DNA from: Corticium candelabrum
Lineage: Eukaryota > Porifera > Homoscleromorpha > Homosclerophorida > Plakinidae
Assembly: GCF_963422355.1 (NCBI RefSeq)
Contig: NC_085093.1
Span: forward strand, 3,678,001-3,742,000
Direction of reading: 5' to 3'
DNA: 64,000 nucleotides
The notes beneath the pieces are model-generated. The model did not search any database. It saw nothing but the letters and a program-made list of their open reading frames with translations, and was not told the origin of the DNA. Shown piece after piece: positions 23,369 through 35,274 of the stretch. The stretch's first letter is position 1. Each line of letters opens with the position of its first letter. The translations under genes and the position numbers were made by a program.

Positions 23369-23858
23369 CTAATATAATACATCGTCTTGTTCCTCCTCTC
23401 CGTTGCTACTGCTCGGAGCCGGTGACTCCGAGAATTGTGACGGAGTCTCTCGGTTGGGGAAACGAGGAAGCGATTTTGGAGAGACGGCGAGAGCGGACTT
23501 GACGTCGATCTCGCCGCTGAAACCGAACGAATCGTCGTCGTCGTCCAGACCGACGCCCTCGTAGAAGGGCGAGGGGAAAATGCGGGTTGATGCAATGCTG
23601 CCGGTACTCTCCAGTTCTGAGTTCGACATTCCGTTCGTTTCGGTTGCAAGTGTTTGTCCTTTCTTGCGTTTGGACGCCTTTCCCTGTTTCTTTGTCCCGC
23701 GTCCGGGAGATGACTTAGTAGGTAAGACACCGCCGGCGGCTTGAAAGACCTCCATTTCCCGCGCATAACGTAACTTCTCTTGCTCATACAATTCATAGAA
23801 TATCTATAGCCATGAAGTTAACAGTTAGTGACGTTTAAAAGTTAATGGTTTGCTTGTG

Positions 23859-23913
<55 letters not shown>

Positions 23914-24003
23914 CCACGTGTGTGTGTGCGTGCCACGTGTGTGTGCGTGTGCCACGTGTGTGCGTGTGCCACGTGTGTGCGTGTGCCACGTGTGTGCGTG
24001 TGC

Positions 24004-24049
<46 letters not shown>

Positions 24050-24931
24050 CGCGCGTGTGCATCTCTATTTGCACCTTCTTGTCTGGTGATGCCATTTCAT
24101 TCCATTTTTTAGCCAGCATTCTAGTTAGCTCATGGTGTGCTTGTCCTTGCTGTTGTAACTGAACTCCACATTGTTCTTGAGTCGACTCTCTGTTCTGCTG
24201 ACAAAAGATCAAAAAAGCGTTGGCCGGTTTACGCGGGACAGGAGGAATATTTGAATCCTCGATCTTCTGCTTTTTTCGATCAGCAGTAGTGGCAGATGCT
24301 TTCTCTGATTTCTTTGACACGCCCTTTCCCTTTCTTTGGGGCGATTTCCCCTTTACCGACGTCTCCGTAACAGGCGTCTGAATTGGAATAAAATGAGTAA
24401 ATGAATGTAACTCGTCGGGCGGAATAACCCTAATGGCTGGGTGTATGCCAGAATCTGGAACGACCGGCGGAGCAATTCCCGGATAAGGCACGGCAGGGAT
24501 GACGTCACGCTGCAATAAGAACACACAAATACCGCATCTACAGCATCCTAGTCGTACGAAGAGTGGAACCTGTATGTGTGATGGCTTACTTCGGTATTCG
24601 TCTCCTCTTTTGTCCAGCCGTTTCATCAATAATCTGAGAGAAACGAAAATAGCTAAGCATAACAGGTAACGTTGTACGCTCTATGATAGCTCTACCTCTT
24701 CTCTTTTCTGATTTTCGATACTACACGTCTGATTTCTCTCAACTTGTAACCCACAATCTTGTTTTCCTGCACAGTAACACACGAAGTCTTGAAGGTGTAT
24801 GGGCCCCCGTTGATGCTCAGACGTTAGAACGGTTAGAAGACAATTGCACTTACGTGTTCGATTTCTCTACATTTCTCGCTTAACACGTTGTACTTTCTTG
24901 CATATCTTTCTGCAAGAAAAGCAGTCGCCAT
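23369..24931 (-). CDS. HMG-box protein, NHP10-like
   Basis: Minus strand. The first exon starts at ATG 24931 (MATAFLAERYARKYNVLSEK) and ends in phase 0 at GTAAGT; a second exon (about 24766-24693) gives ENKIVGYKLREIRRVV, coiled-coil-like; the third begins LLMKRLDKRGDEYR and either reads through or is spliced before RDVIPAVPYPG. A long exon to about 24073 has a basic linker and the first part of an HMG box (PRKPANAFLIFCQQNR … LTRMLAKKWNEM). The last exon, 23803-23369, completes it (IFYELYEQEKLRYAREMEVF) and ends with an acidic tail (EEEQDDVLY). The intron inside the HMG box holds a CA/TG microsatellite. The short N-terminal helix followed by one HMG box resembles yeast NHP10 of the INO80 remodeller; other single-HMG-box proteins remain possible. 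It probably acts in chromatin. Confidence 0.7.
23858..24058. repeat. TG/CA microsatellite with interspersed CCACGTG units
   Basis: TG run, then about six units of GTGTGTGCGTGCCACGTG-like sequence, then another TG run and a CG run, all inside the intron that splits the HMG box. CCACGTG contains the E-box CACGTG, here simply part of the repeat. Confidence 0.9.
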
Positions 24932-25145
24932 GTTTTGAACGCATGCGCACAATCAATATTTGTGACACCGGTTGTGAATACGGGTACCTATAGCAACTTA
25001 TGCTGCAACACTTTTAACTACTCAGTATCTCTCAGTTTTTGCCATTTGCCCTTGGCCTTTATCTGAAAGTGTGAAAGAACTAGTCCGCGTACCCAACAAC
25101 CCGCTGCGAGAGGTCTAGCTTGACGCCCAACTCTAATTGGTTACC
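24932..25145. promoter_or_regulatory. Divergent promoter between HMG-box gene and SMARCAL1
   Basis: Only about 214 bases separate the two start codons, which point away from each other, so both transcription starts must lie here. It contains a GCATGCGCA motif, of the NRF1-like type common in bidirectional promoters (24944-24950). No TATA box is seen. Assignment is by position. Confidence 0.6.
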
Positions 25146-27233
25146 ATGTCGTTGACTGAAGACCAGAAGCGGCGTATGAAGGAAAACAAAGCGAGAGCTC
25201 AAGCCAAACTCGAGGAGAGCAGACAACAGGCTGTCACAAAAGTGCCTGCTCCGTTTCGAGTCGAGACAACGTCTGGTCGTCGTCCGGCTGCTCCACAGGC
25301 CGTTAGAACCAAAGGCAATATGTCACGCACGTGGAGAAAACAATTTCCGTATCGAGCGCGCGAGAAACATCGCAATTATTCGAATTCGAAGTTCCCCGCC
25401 AAATACTCGGGTTTCAACAAATCGATTGGACGACCAACGTTTGACGTAAATTGTGCTCTGACGGATTACAGGCGATTTAGAATTGAATGCGGTTTTAACG
25501 AGTGTGTGGTGGCAGTTTGTAGAAACACAAAGGGTAGCACTTTCAATGCTGCTTCTAAAACGTGGTCGATTGGACTAGAAGATCATGCTGATTTCATCGA
25601 GCAGCTGAGCAAACATGATGAAATTAAAGTGTGTCCTCTTCCAGCTTGGATTGTAGCTACATTTCAAGGGACACAGCAGTCAGCAATCTCAGCAGTTGAT
25701 TTCGATTCAATAGACAAGAATCTGGTTGCCACTTTGATGCCTTTTCAGAAGGAAGGAGTGGAATTTGGTATTAGAAACAAAGGAAGAGTGTTGATAGCTG
25801 ATGATATGGGTTTAGGTAAAACAATTCAAGCAATCGGTATAGCTAGTTATTATTGTCGAGACTGGCCCCTGCTTATTATTTGTCCATCATCTGTACGAAT
25901 GATGTGGGCTGATGCATTAGTTCGTTGGCTACCTTCATTGGAGCATCAGGATATTATCGTTGCTTTCAACACAAAAACCGATCTTTCATCTGGACTTGTT
26001 ACTATTGTCAGTTATGATCTCGCTGTGAGACTACAAGATAAGTTACGAGCAAGAGGCTTTCAGATTGTTATCGCAGATGAAAGTCACTGTCTCAAGAATT
26101 ACAAAGCTTTACGATCTAGTGTGTGTCTCCCTTTGCTGAAATCATCAAAGAGAACAATTCTTTTGTCTGGCACGCCTGCTCTGTCTCGTCCTTCTGAATT
26201 ATTCACACAAATTGAAGCTGTGGCACCCAAGTTGTTTCCATCTTTTATCCAGTTTGGAGTAAGGTACTGCAATGGACACAAGAGTCATTTTGGTTGGGAT
26301 TTCAGTGGATCATCAAATTTGGAGGAACTTCAGCTGCTACTGGAAGAGAAGGTGATGATTCGACGTTTAAAAGCATGTGTCTTATCACAATTGCCCGACA
26401 AGTTTCGTCAGGTGGTCAAACTGGATCCGAGTCTTGTGAAGGTGAATAAGATCAAGCAAGCAGAGGAAGAGTTCATGAGAGCCACCCAGTCGAAGAGATC
26501 AGAGAAGCACAGTGCTTTACTCAACTTCTATAGTAGTACTGCGGAAGCAAAGTGCTCTGCTGTTGTGGACTATATTTCAGATTTGATGGAGAGCGGATCA
26601 AAAGTTCTCATTTTTGCTCACCACCAACGTGTGATGGATGCTGTGTGTAACACTTTAGATTCTAAAAAGTATGATTATATTCGTATTGATGGTAAAACTG
26701 CAGGTGAAGATAGACTTCCATTGTGTGAGAAATTTCAACAGATTTCTACAGTTATGGCAGCCGTGTTGTCGGTGACAGCAGCTAACACTGGGATTAATCT
26801 AACCGCGGCTTCTCTTGTGGTATTTGCTGAGCTCTACTGGAATCCTGGAGTGTTGATCCAGGCTGAGGATCGAGTTCATCGGATCGGGCAAAAGAACTCG
26901 GTCAACATTCGTTACCTGATTGCATCAGGAACAGCCGATGATTACATGTGGCATCTGCTTCAAACAAAATTGAATGTTCTAGGAAAGGCTGGTCTTAGTA
27001 AGGATGATTTTCGTCAGTCTGATTATGAGATGCATCTTAATTCTAAACAGAAAACCATAGAGCAGTATTTGGAAGGGTGGGAAACAGGAGGAGACAAGAA
27101 GTCTTTGTCTAGTAATGAAGATGATGGGAGCGAGTGGTTTATGGATGACGAATTCCTTGAAGGCTTGGGAGAACTACCAGATGAGCCAGATACGAAAAGA
27201 CCTCGGTTGCAAGATCACCATGGACACGTATAG
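25146..27233 (+). CDS. SMARCAL1: SMARCAL1 (HARP), annealing helicase, intronless
   Basis: A SNF2-family ATPase that re-anneals RPA-coated single-stranded DNA at stalled forks. ATG 25146 gives 695 residues. The N-terminal MSLTEDQKRRMKENKARAQA matches the RPA2-binding motif of SMARCAL1. One HARP domain lies at about residues 100-165 (FRIECGFNECVVAV). The ATPase core has Walker A DDMGLGKT (about 219), DESH (about 309), SGTP (about 340) and the C-terminal motif RVHRIGQ (about 576). Human SMARCAL1 is 954 residues with two HARP domains, so this one is short and has one HARP. The frame is uninterrupted over 2.1 kb, in contrast to the intron-rich neighbours. A polyadenylation signal AATAAA stands at 27329-27334. 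It could also be called ZRANB3-like by its core, but the N-terminal RPA motif and HARP point to SMARCAL1. Confidence 0.93.
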   Translation: MSLTEDQKRRMKENKARAQAKLEESRQQAVTKVPAPFRVETTSGRRPAAPQAVRTKGNMSRTWRKQFPYRAREKHRNYSNSKFPAKYSGFNKSIGRPTFDVNCALTDYRRFRIECGFNECVVAVCRNTKGSTFNAASKTWSIGLEDHADFIEQLSKHDEIKVCPLPAWIVATFQGTQQSAISAVDFDSIDKNLVATLMPFQKEGVEFGIRNKGRVLIADDMGLGKTIQAIGIASYYCRDWPLLIICPSSVRMMWADALVRWLPSLEHQDIIVAFNTKTDLSSGLVTIVSYDLAVRLQDKLRARGFQIVIADESHCLKNYKALRSSVCLPLLKSSKRTILLSGTPALSRPSELFTQIEAVAPKLFPSFIQFGVRYCNGHKSHFGWDFSGSSNLEELQLLLEEKVMIRRLKACVLSQLPDKFRQVVKLDPSLVKVNKIKQAEEEFMRATQSKRSEKHSALLNFYSSTAEAKCSAVVDYISDLMESGSKVLIFAHHQRVMDAVCNTLDSKKYDYIRIDGKTAGEDRLPLCEKFQQISTVMAAVLSVTAANTGINLTAASLVVFAELYWNPGVLIQAEDRVHRIGQKNSVNIRYLIASGTADDYMWHLLQTKLNVLGKAGLSKDDFRQSDYEMHLNSKQKTIEQYLEGWETGGDKKSLSSNEDDGSEWFMDDEFLEGLGELPDEPDTKRPRLQDHHGHV

Positions 27234-27872
27234 TGTGGTGTGTGGTGTTATCACGCCCAACTTTATATTGTGTACAAAGCTGTCGGTAACAACTAGACGT
27301 ATGTGTATGACAAGGCGATTGTAAATGCAATAAATGTCTATTATTGTTGGAGCTGTCACCGCTACCTGTAATCTGAGCCACGTGGTCAGTTTTGACTGGG
27401 CAGATTAGAACAAATTTAACAAATGATGTCTTTGAAATTGACCTAGTTTAATTCTACCGAAGTTACCAGTAGCCATATTTTACAAAAGATACAGTGACCT
27501 GCCTGCCTGCCTGCATGCACGCTGTATCCTAATAAAATAACCTGCCTGTCTGTCTGCCTGTCTCAATAATATATATTTTTATAAATTGAGCTAATACGTG
27601 GGAATAAGCTAATGGAAAAATCTAGTGACCCAGTGTTTGCTTGCCTGCCTGTCTGTCCGTCCGTCCACTTGTCTGTCTGTCTGTCTGTGTGTAGGTATGT
27701 ATGTATGTATGTATATATGTGTGTACGTACTGAGGAGTTTGAGGTGTACACTTCAAAAGAATTTTTAGGTAAGACTGTAGTTCACTGTATTAGTAAATGC
27801 CATTTACTACTGTCATACACCTTAGTTTAGTAGCATGTTGCGTGCTAATACTCGCAGTGTTTTCTCTTCTAC
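27234..27872. other. Intergenic region with CTGT/CTGC microsatellites
   Basis: Holds the SMARCAL1 polyadenylation signal, short CCTGCCTG tracts at 27500-27560 and a CTGTCTGTCCGTCC / TGTATGTATG tract at 27640-27725. No gene is seen. Confidence 0.6.
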
Positions 27873-29125
27873 ATGTCGCGTCCTGTTCTGCCCTCCGCGG
27901 TTGGTGATTTGGTCGTGTGTAGGAGCTGTATGTCGACTCTAGAAGAACTTCGCGCTCCTGCTGCGTATCTCTTTCTGGTCTACGCGTCGTGCTTCTTACT
28001 TTACATTGTCGTGCCAGGCCGAAGGGTGAGCGGCTACGTACGAAATGCGAGAGGGAAACCTTTGCTGTACAGACTGAACGGTTTACGAGTCTTTCTCCTT
28101 ACTATCTGTGTGACTGGCTGCGCTTGTTATTTATCCAACACATCGTTTACACTTGCAAGTTCCCACCGAATGAGTTGTTGTGTGTGGGCGTGCCTTCTGG
28201 GCTTGGTGGTGTCCTCATTGTTTTACCTAAAGGGGCCCTTTGAAGAACACATGTCGGCTCATTCTGTTCCTGCATCGAGGGACGTCGGAGATTTCAAGAA
28301 TTTTCGTAAAGCTGCCAGAATATTTTTCAATGGGTGGGAATTGAATCCTTGCTTGGGACTGATTGACTTCAAAATGTTCTTCTACCTGGCAGGAGCAACG
28401 ATGCTGGAGATAAATGTGTTGTCGGGATTGGTTTATCACTACTCTACGTTTCAGGAGATATCTTGGCCGTTGATTGTTTACTGTTGCGAAATGACTTGGT
28501 TTTTGGTTGATTATGTCTACCATGAACATGTCCAATTGTACACTTATGATCTGTTTGCTGAAAATGTTGGCTTCAAGCTAGCTTGGGGATGCCTTTGCTT
28601 TTATCCATACTTCTACAGCATTGGCTTGCCTGTACTCTACCAAGCCAAACAAGGCGATGTTCCTTATTTATATTATGTACTGATTATATCGATTGTTGTC
28701 TTTATTGTCGGGTATGTGTTGTCTCGAGGAGCGAACAACCAGAAGTACAAGTTCAAGATTGATCAAAAAGTTAAGAAGTATGGGTTCATAGAGCAGAGAA
28801 GCATTGGGGTATGGGTTTGGTTCTTTGTAGATAGAATTTGGCTTAATAGGACTTTGATGTGTAGGGCAAGTTGTTGGTGTCTGGATTTTGGGGTGTATCT
28901 CGGCATGTCAATTATCTTGGCGAAATACTAATGGCTGTTGGTTTGGCTCTTCCTGGTGGTTGGATTGGTGGATCACTGCTGCCATGGCTATACCCTGTCT
29001 ATTATGTTTTGCTTCTTGTTAGAAGAGAGCGGGACGACAATGTGAGATGTCAACAGAAATACAAATATCTCTGGGACAAATATACATCTCAGGTTCCGTG
29101 GAGAATTGTGCCATACTGTTACTAA
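27873..29125 (+). CDS. Sterol reductase, ERG4/ERG24 (DHCR7/TM7SF2) family
   Basis: Two exons, 27873-28808 and 28865-29125 (phase 0), encode 398 residues with about eight hydrophobic segments, as in ER-membrane sterol reductases. Family marks are GWELNP followed by DFKMFF (about residues 155-170), and in the second exon LLVSGFWGVSRHVNYLGE and RRERDDNVRCQQKY … VPWRIVPYCY, the NADPH-binding C-terminal part. The C-terminus resembles DHCR7 and TM7SF2/LBR about equally and the N-terminal half diverges from both, so the exact reaction (delta-7, delta-14 or delta-24(28) reduction) cannot be decided from sight. No LBR-type Tudor domain is present. Confidence 0.85.
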
Positions 29126-30998
<1,873 letters not shown>

Positions 30999-33279
30999 CT
31001 AGGTTGGGTCAGGCATTGAATTGCCATTCTCGACCAACAAGTCTGCATTCTCTAGAGATTGTTTCTGTTGGTACACACTGGTTTGCTTCAGTCCTTCCTT
31101 CATTTCCTGGACTTGTTTTGAGTGCTTGTCTTGCGATAGTTCTAAGTCATAGATCTTCTTCTTCGTGGTTTTCTTGTGTTTGTATATCATTACCCAGATT
31201 GCAATGAAAACGGCTGCACCAGGTAGTATCGCTGTAACGATTGCTGGGTAGTTTTGTTTTCCTATAGACAATGATACAATCAACTCTTTTAATTAGAAAA
31301 ACCAAAGCAGGATAATAAAATATACCGGGTGGGCCCATTGGTTCATCAGTACTTGAAGGACTTAGAACATGTCTGGTTGAATTTGGAAGGACGTTGTAAA
31401 GTGGACCACTCACTTGAAAGTCTAATATAGCGTTGATAGACACACACAAAAATATGTGTCAGCATAAACTGTAATGCATGTCAAAATGTGCTCGTGACAT
31501 ACTTAGATTTCTTGTTTTAGATGGTTTTGTTGTTTCATTGGGCAAGTCCTGTGAACCATCTGATGTAGGATGAACAGCAATTGACGAAGTAAACGTCAGC
31601 CCGGATCTTGCAGTTCCTATACGAATAGATGAAAAAGAAAGTCTACAGTGTAGGCATAGGAAGTTTTCGAAATTTGCCCCATTGTTTGGTATTACGTTTA
31701 TTTTAGTTTTGGTTTTAGTTTTTTTCAAGACAATTTAGTTTTAGTTTTAGTTTTGGTAACTCTTTTGCCCTAATTTTAGTTTTAGTTATGAATTTTAGTT
31801 TTGTCTGTAAACTCCATGCATGTTGCTACTACATGTAATATGAGAACAGGTGCACCATGTAGGAATGCATGCAATCATTACAATGCTGTGAATGCAAGAA
31901 TGACCATGAGTGTGAGTGTTAACAAGCACTTCATGCCAAATGTTTCATGGTACACAGGCTAATGCTATATAATTGAATAAGTACATTAAGTCAAGATCAA
32001 CATCTATTGTTCTTGCTGTTTGTAATGGTTATTGTCTAAGGTACAGGTTCACTTCTACATTTAATTTTATTGGCAACAACAGACGTACATATATAGGCCA
32101 GATTCACAACCCTGTTCCAAGTCAACAATTCTCTCTAAACGGTAGTCAGATAGTCTATTGTGAGTTCTTTGTGTGTGAAGATCTGCTGTTGAAAAAGTGT
32201 TGTGGAGCTCCATACAAACGTGTTCTTTGTGAAAATGGCACATGGGTCACATAATCTTACAATTAATTGTAAAAACAATTAACCTCATGAATTTGAATAA
32301 ATGAGTCTAATACTAAAATTAAATCAGGGGATGGGTTAGTTTTAGTTTACGCGGGTTCACATTTGGGTGGCCAAACGTTACACTCTTGTGCAAGCGAATT
32401 GTTTTATGCATTTGAGGGTAATGCAGTGAGGCAGCAAAAATGATCGGGGCTCGCATGGTGACCTTGGCTGCCTTGGTCCCTATACGCCAACCGTATTACC
32501 CCGCCTAGAAGGGCAGGGGCTCTTATTAGAGCATTTGGTACTGTGTGCCTTTGTACAGTGTGGCTAGGGAATAGGGTACAAGCCATGGAATTCCCTGGAG
32601 GATTGCAGACACGAGAAGACATTACTGATAGCCATATTTTTTTATTCTGATTTGGTTGTTACCTTCACAAATATTTTCTGCGACAACTGCTCTGTGCATC
32701 AGTTAGAAATGCTGCACCCCATCAGATCTGTAGCTATCATGTGATGTTTTTGTCTGTGATCCTCCAGGGAATTCCATGGCTTTTACCCTATTCCCTAACC
32801 ACATTCTGTACAAAGGCACATAGTTCCAAATGTTCTAATAAGAGCCCTTGCTCTTCTAGGCGGGGTAATACGTATGTACATTGATGGCTATGTGATCGTT
32901 ATTGTTTAAACTTTACCTGTAGCCGTTGACACTGTTTTAGCAGCAGTTGGTGGTAAAGGTTCAGAATTGTAGTCGAAACGACACTGGAAGTAGTAGGTAC
33001 TCCAATTGGAGTACCCCAGTGTGTTGTTTGCCCGTACGAAACACACGTTCTCGACTCCGTGTTGATCTACAGGCACGGCAGCCGTCGTTTTGCCGGTTAC
33101 GGTTCGGAAGAAGGGCTGAAGAGCTCCGCTTATCTGTTTGTCGCAAGCCACTTCGTAGACGAGAACCGGTTTGTGACCGTTGAATTCAGGCGCCATCCAT
33201 GAAAGCACGACGTTGTTACACGGTATGTAACCATTGCTGCTTGTCTGCGCGTGGATCTTTGACGGAGGGATAGGCGGCC

Positions 33280-33362
<83 letters not shown>

Positions 33363-34250
33363 TACAACAGAACAATGCGGTTGAATTGTGCTAGAGGATA
33401 ACCTTGAACACTGACGTAAATTTTGTGGTCTGGGTGTCCATTCGAAGCGACAACCGTGCACACGTACTCGCCCATGTCGTCCCAGTCGACGCTCACGATC
33501 TCGAGGTCTGGCCCGTTGGTGTGGCGGTACTTGGTACCATTGAGCAGTTGGATGCCGTCGCGGTTCCATATGACAGCAGAGTGTCCTGTTCCGGTCGAAG
33601 GACACCTCAGTCGACCTCTAGTGCCTTTGGTAATCACTTGGGTATTACCAGAAATGGGCACTAAACATCGAAAAAAACAAGGACAATCATCATATAGATC
33701 ACACATTGCTAATGCCTGCTCTCGTCCTACCATCTTTATGTACTAAGGCTGCCGTGCTGTTGGCGATCACGTGACCGTTTGTCGACATCGCCTGGCAGCG
33801 ATAAGTTCCCTCGTCGTCTCGACCGGGTCCGACAAGCGTCAGCGAGGCACCAGAGTGTCGCAGACTGTAGTGGTCCGGTCGTGTGGAAGTATTGATTGCT
33901 TTACCGTCGAGAAGCCATCTGTAGCGTGCCGTCCGGGGTCCCGCTCGGGCCCCTTCCCACGAACACGACAACACGACGACGACGGTTCGCTTGTTGAACA
34001 CATGGACGGACGGCGTCGCTTCTAGAGTCGCCGTTACGTCGCGAAAACTCAAAGATGTTGGATTTGTATTACCTGGAAAACATAAAAACATGTAATTCTC
34101 TGCCGCGTTTACATTTGTGCGTAATTGTTGGATACCTTTAGTTATTGCTGCATTGGCTGCACCCACTTCACGAGTTAGAAGTACTATTACGAGGGCTATG
34201 TACCGTTTCGTTTGAAAAGAATTTGTTACTTGCTGGGACATGGACAGCAT
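30999..34250 (-). CDS. Ig/FN3 receptor-like membrane protein A
   Basis: Seven exons on the minus strand: 34250-34136, 34072-33731, 33660-33403, 33279-32917, 31616-31503, 31421-31326, 31261-30999, every intron in phase 1, 516 residues. The start (34250, or the next Met at 34241) gives a hydrophobic signal peptide (IALVIVLL). Then an Ig domain (RYRWLLDGKAINTS … DDEGTYRCQAMSTNG), a second Ig domain (AVIWNRDGIQLLNG … DDMGEYVCTVVASNG), an FN3-like domain (NVVLSWMAPEFNGHKPVLVY), a Ser/Thr/Pro-rich stalk in two small exons, a membrane segment (AIVTAILPGAAVFIAIWVMI), and a basic, then coiled-coil-like cytoplasmic tail ending MPDPT. It should sit in the plasma membrane. The ligand is unknown. Intron 4 (31617-32916) holds a foldback element. 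Confidence 0.8.
31690..31800. repeat. TTTTAG-type simple repeat
   Basis: Irregular run of TTTTAGTTTTAG/TTTTGG units in the large intron of receptor gene A. The following ~650 bases up to the foldback element hold nothing I can name. Confidence 0.6.
32492..32872. mobile_element. Foldback (long inverted repeat) element
   Basis: Arms 32492-32603 and 32759-32872 are inverted copies of about 110 bases, roughly 90% alike (for example CCATGGAATTCCCTGGAGGA against its reverse complement TCCTCCAGGGAATTCCATGG), with a 155-base loop. No coding frame and no clear target duplication were found. It lies in intron 4 of receptor gene A. Confidence 0.75.
33284..33360. repeat. (CA)n microsatellite in intron 3 of receptor gene A
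   Basis: On the gene strand it is a TG run that ends directly in the acceptor CAG of the FN3 exon, so the microsatellite takes the place of the polypyrimidine tract. Confidence 0.9.
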
Positions 34251-35274
34251 GTACCTTTTCCATCCAAATCTGTAGATACAAAGACGGATGTACTCGAAAG
34301 AATGTATGGTTTTATGTCACGTGAAAAGCACAGCTGATACGGTAGCCAAGTGAGAGGGAGCATGTGGGCGATTGGTTATTCAGAGACTTTTGGGCGTCAT
34401 AGAGTTGCTATGCAAGGCCATCTTATTGACAGTTTTGCCAAGATGACAGTCAGAAAGGTTGTTCTTTCTTTGAGTGTACACTCTGTACACTATGATGGTG
34501 AGATAGGCCGTGGTTGTTGATACGTAAAGGGTTTAGATTTTTAAAGTCGGAAACAATTTGTGTTAGAGCTTGTTTGCCTCCCAAACCTCCCATCGTGGCT
34601 ACTCCATTGAGCAGGTACCGCATATTAGAACAAAGGACAATGCAAAACAACAAAACATTTGTGGGCTGCGGCTGCATGACCGAGGCAGTAATTCATCATT
34701 TTATCGTGCTCGTGAAGCCTTAAGCCAGTCGTTCCCCACCTACACGATGCGTTTCAGAGTCAAAGCCGCGTTTTCCGTCGATAAATTCGAGTTGGCGCAG
34801 TGATGTGTATGTATATGTATGTATATACACGGGTAAAACACGAAGTGCCAGAATAAGCGCTCTTACTTACTTTTCAAAGTGTAGTGACCGCTCGTTGCGA
34901 TGCGCCATATCGTCCTCTACCACAATCAGCGACCTAGTGGAGTAATCCGACATCAATGGCAAGCTGCCAACAACGTCCCGGTTACTCGTTGATTAGGAGG
35001 TAATCCAATTACATTGGAGCATTGCAACTACCAATAAGCAAACTCGGATTTCAATAACGATATCGTCTGATAATCAAATGTCAATCCCAAAAGAAATTCG
35101 AGCGCCCTTTTGTGCTGATTCCAGACGTTCAAGGACTTGCGTTGTAGTAAGTGCTTAGTATAGGTCTAGTGTGATGTATGTAGTCTACAAGCCAGCTTCG
35201 TCTACCGTCAGCTATTCTCTTTGTTTTATCTTTTGAAACACACGCTTTCAAATCGGTTTTTATATAAAGACGAG
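34251..35274. other. Intergenic region between divergent receptor genes A and B
   Basis: The two genes start within 1.0 kb and point away from each other, so both promoters are here. Scattered short open frames on both strands (34450-34803) are not recognised. Confidence 0.5.

Noticed and set aside
31973-32254. 93-codon plus-strand frame inside the large intron of receptor gene A
   Set aside because: No family resemblance, opposite to the gene, no promoter or polyadenylation context; probably chance.
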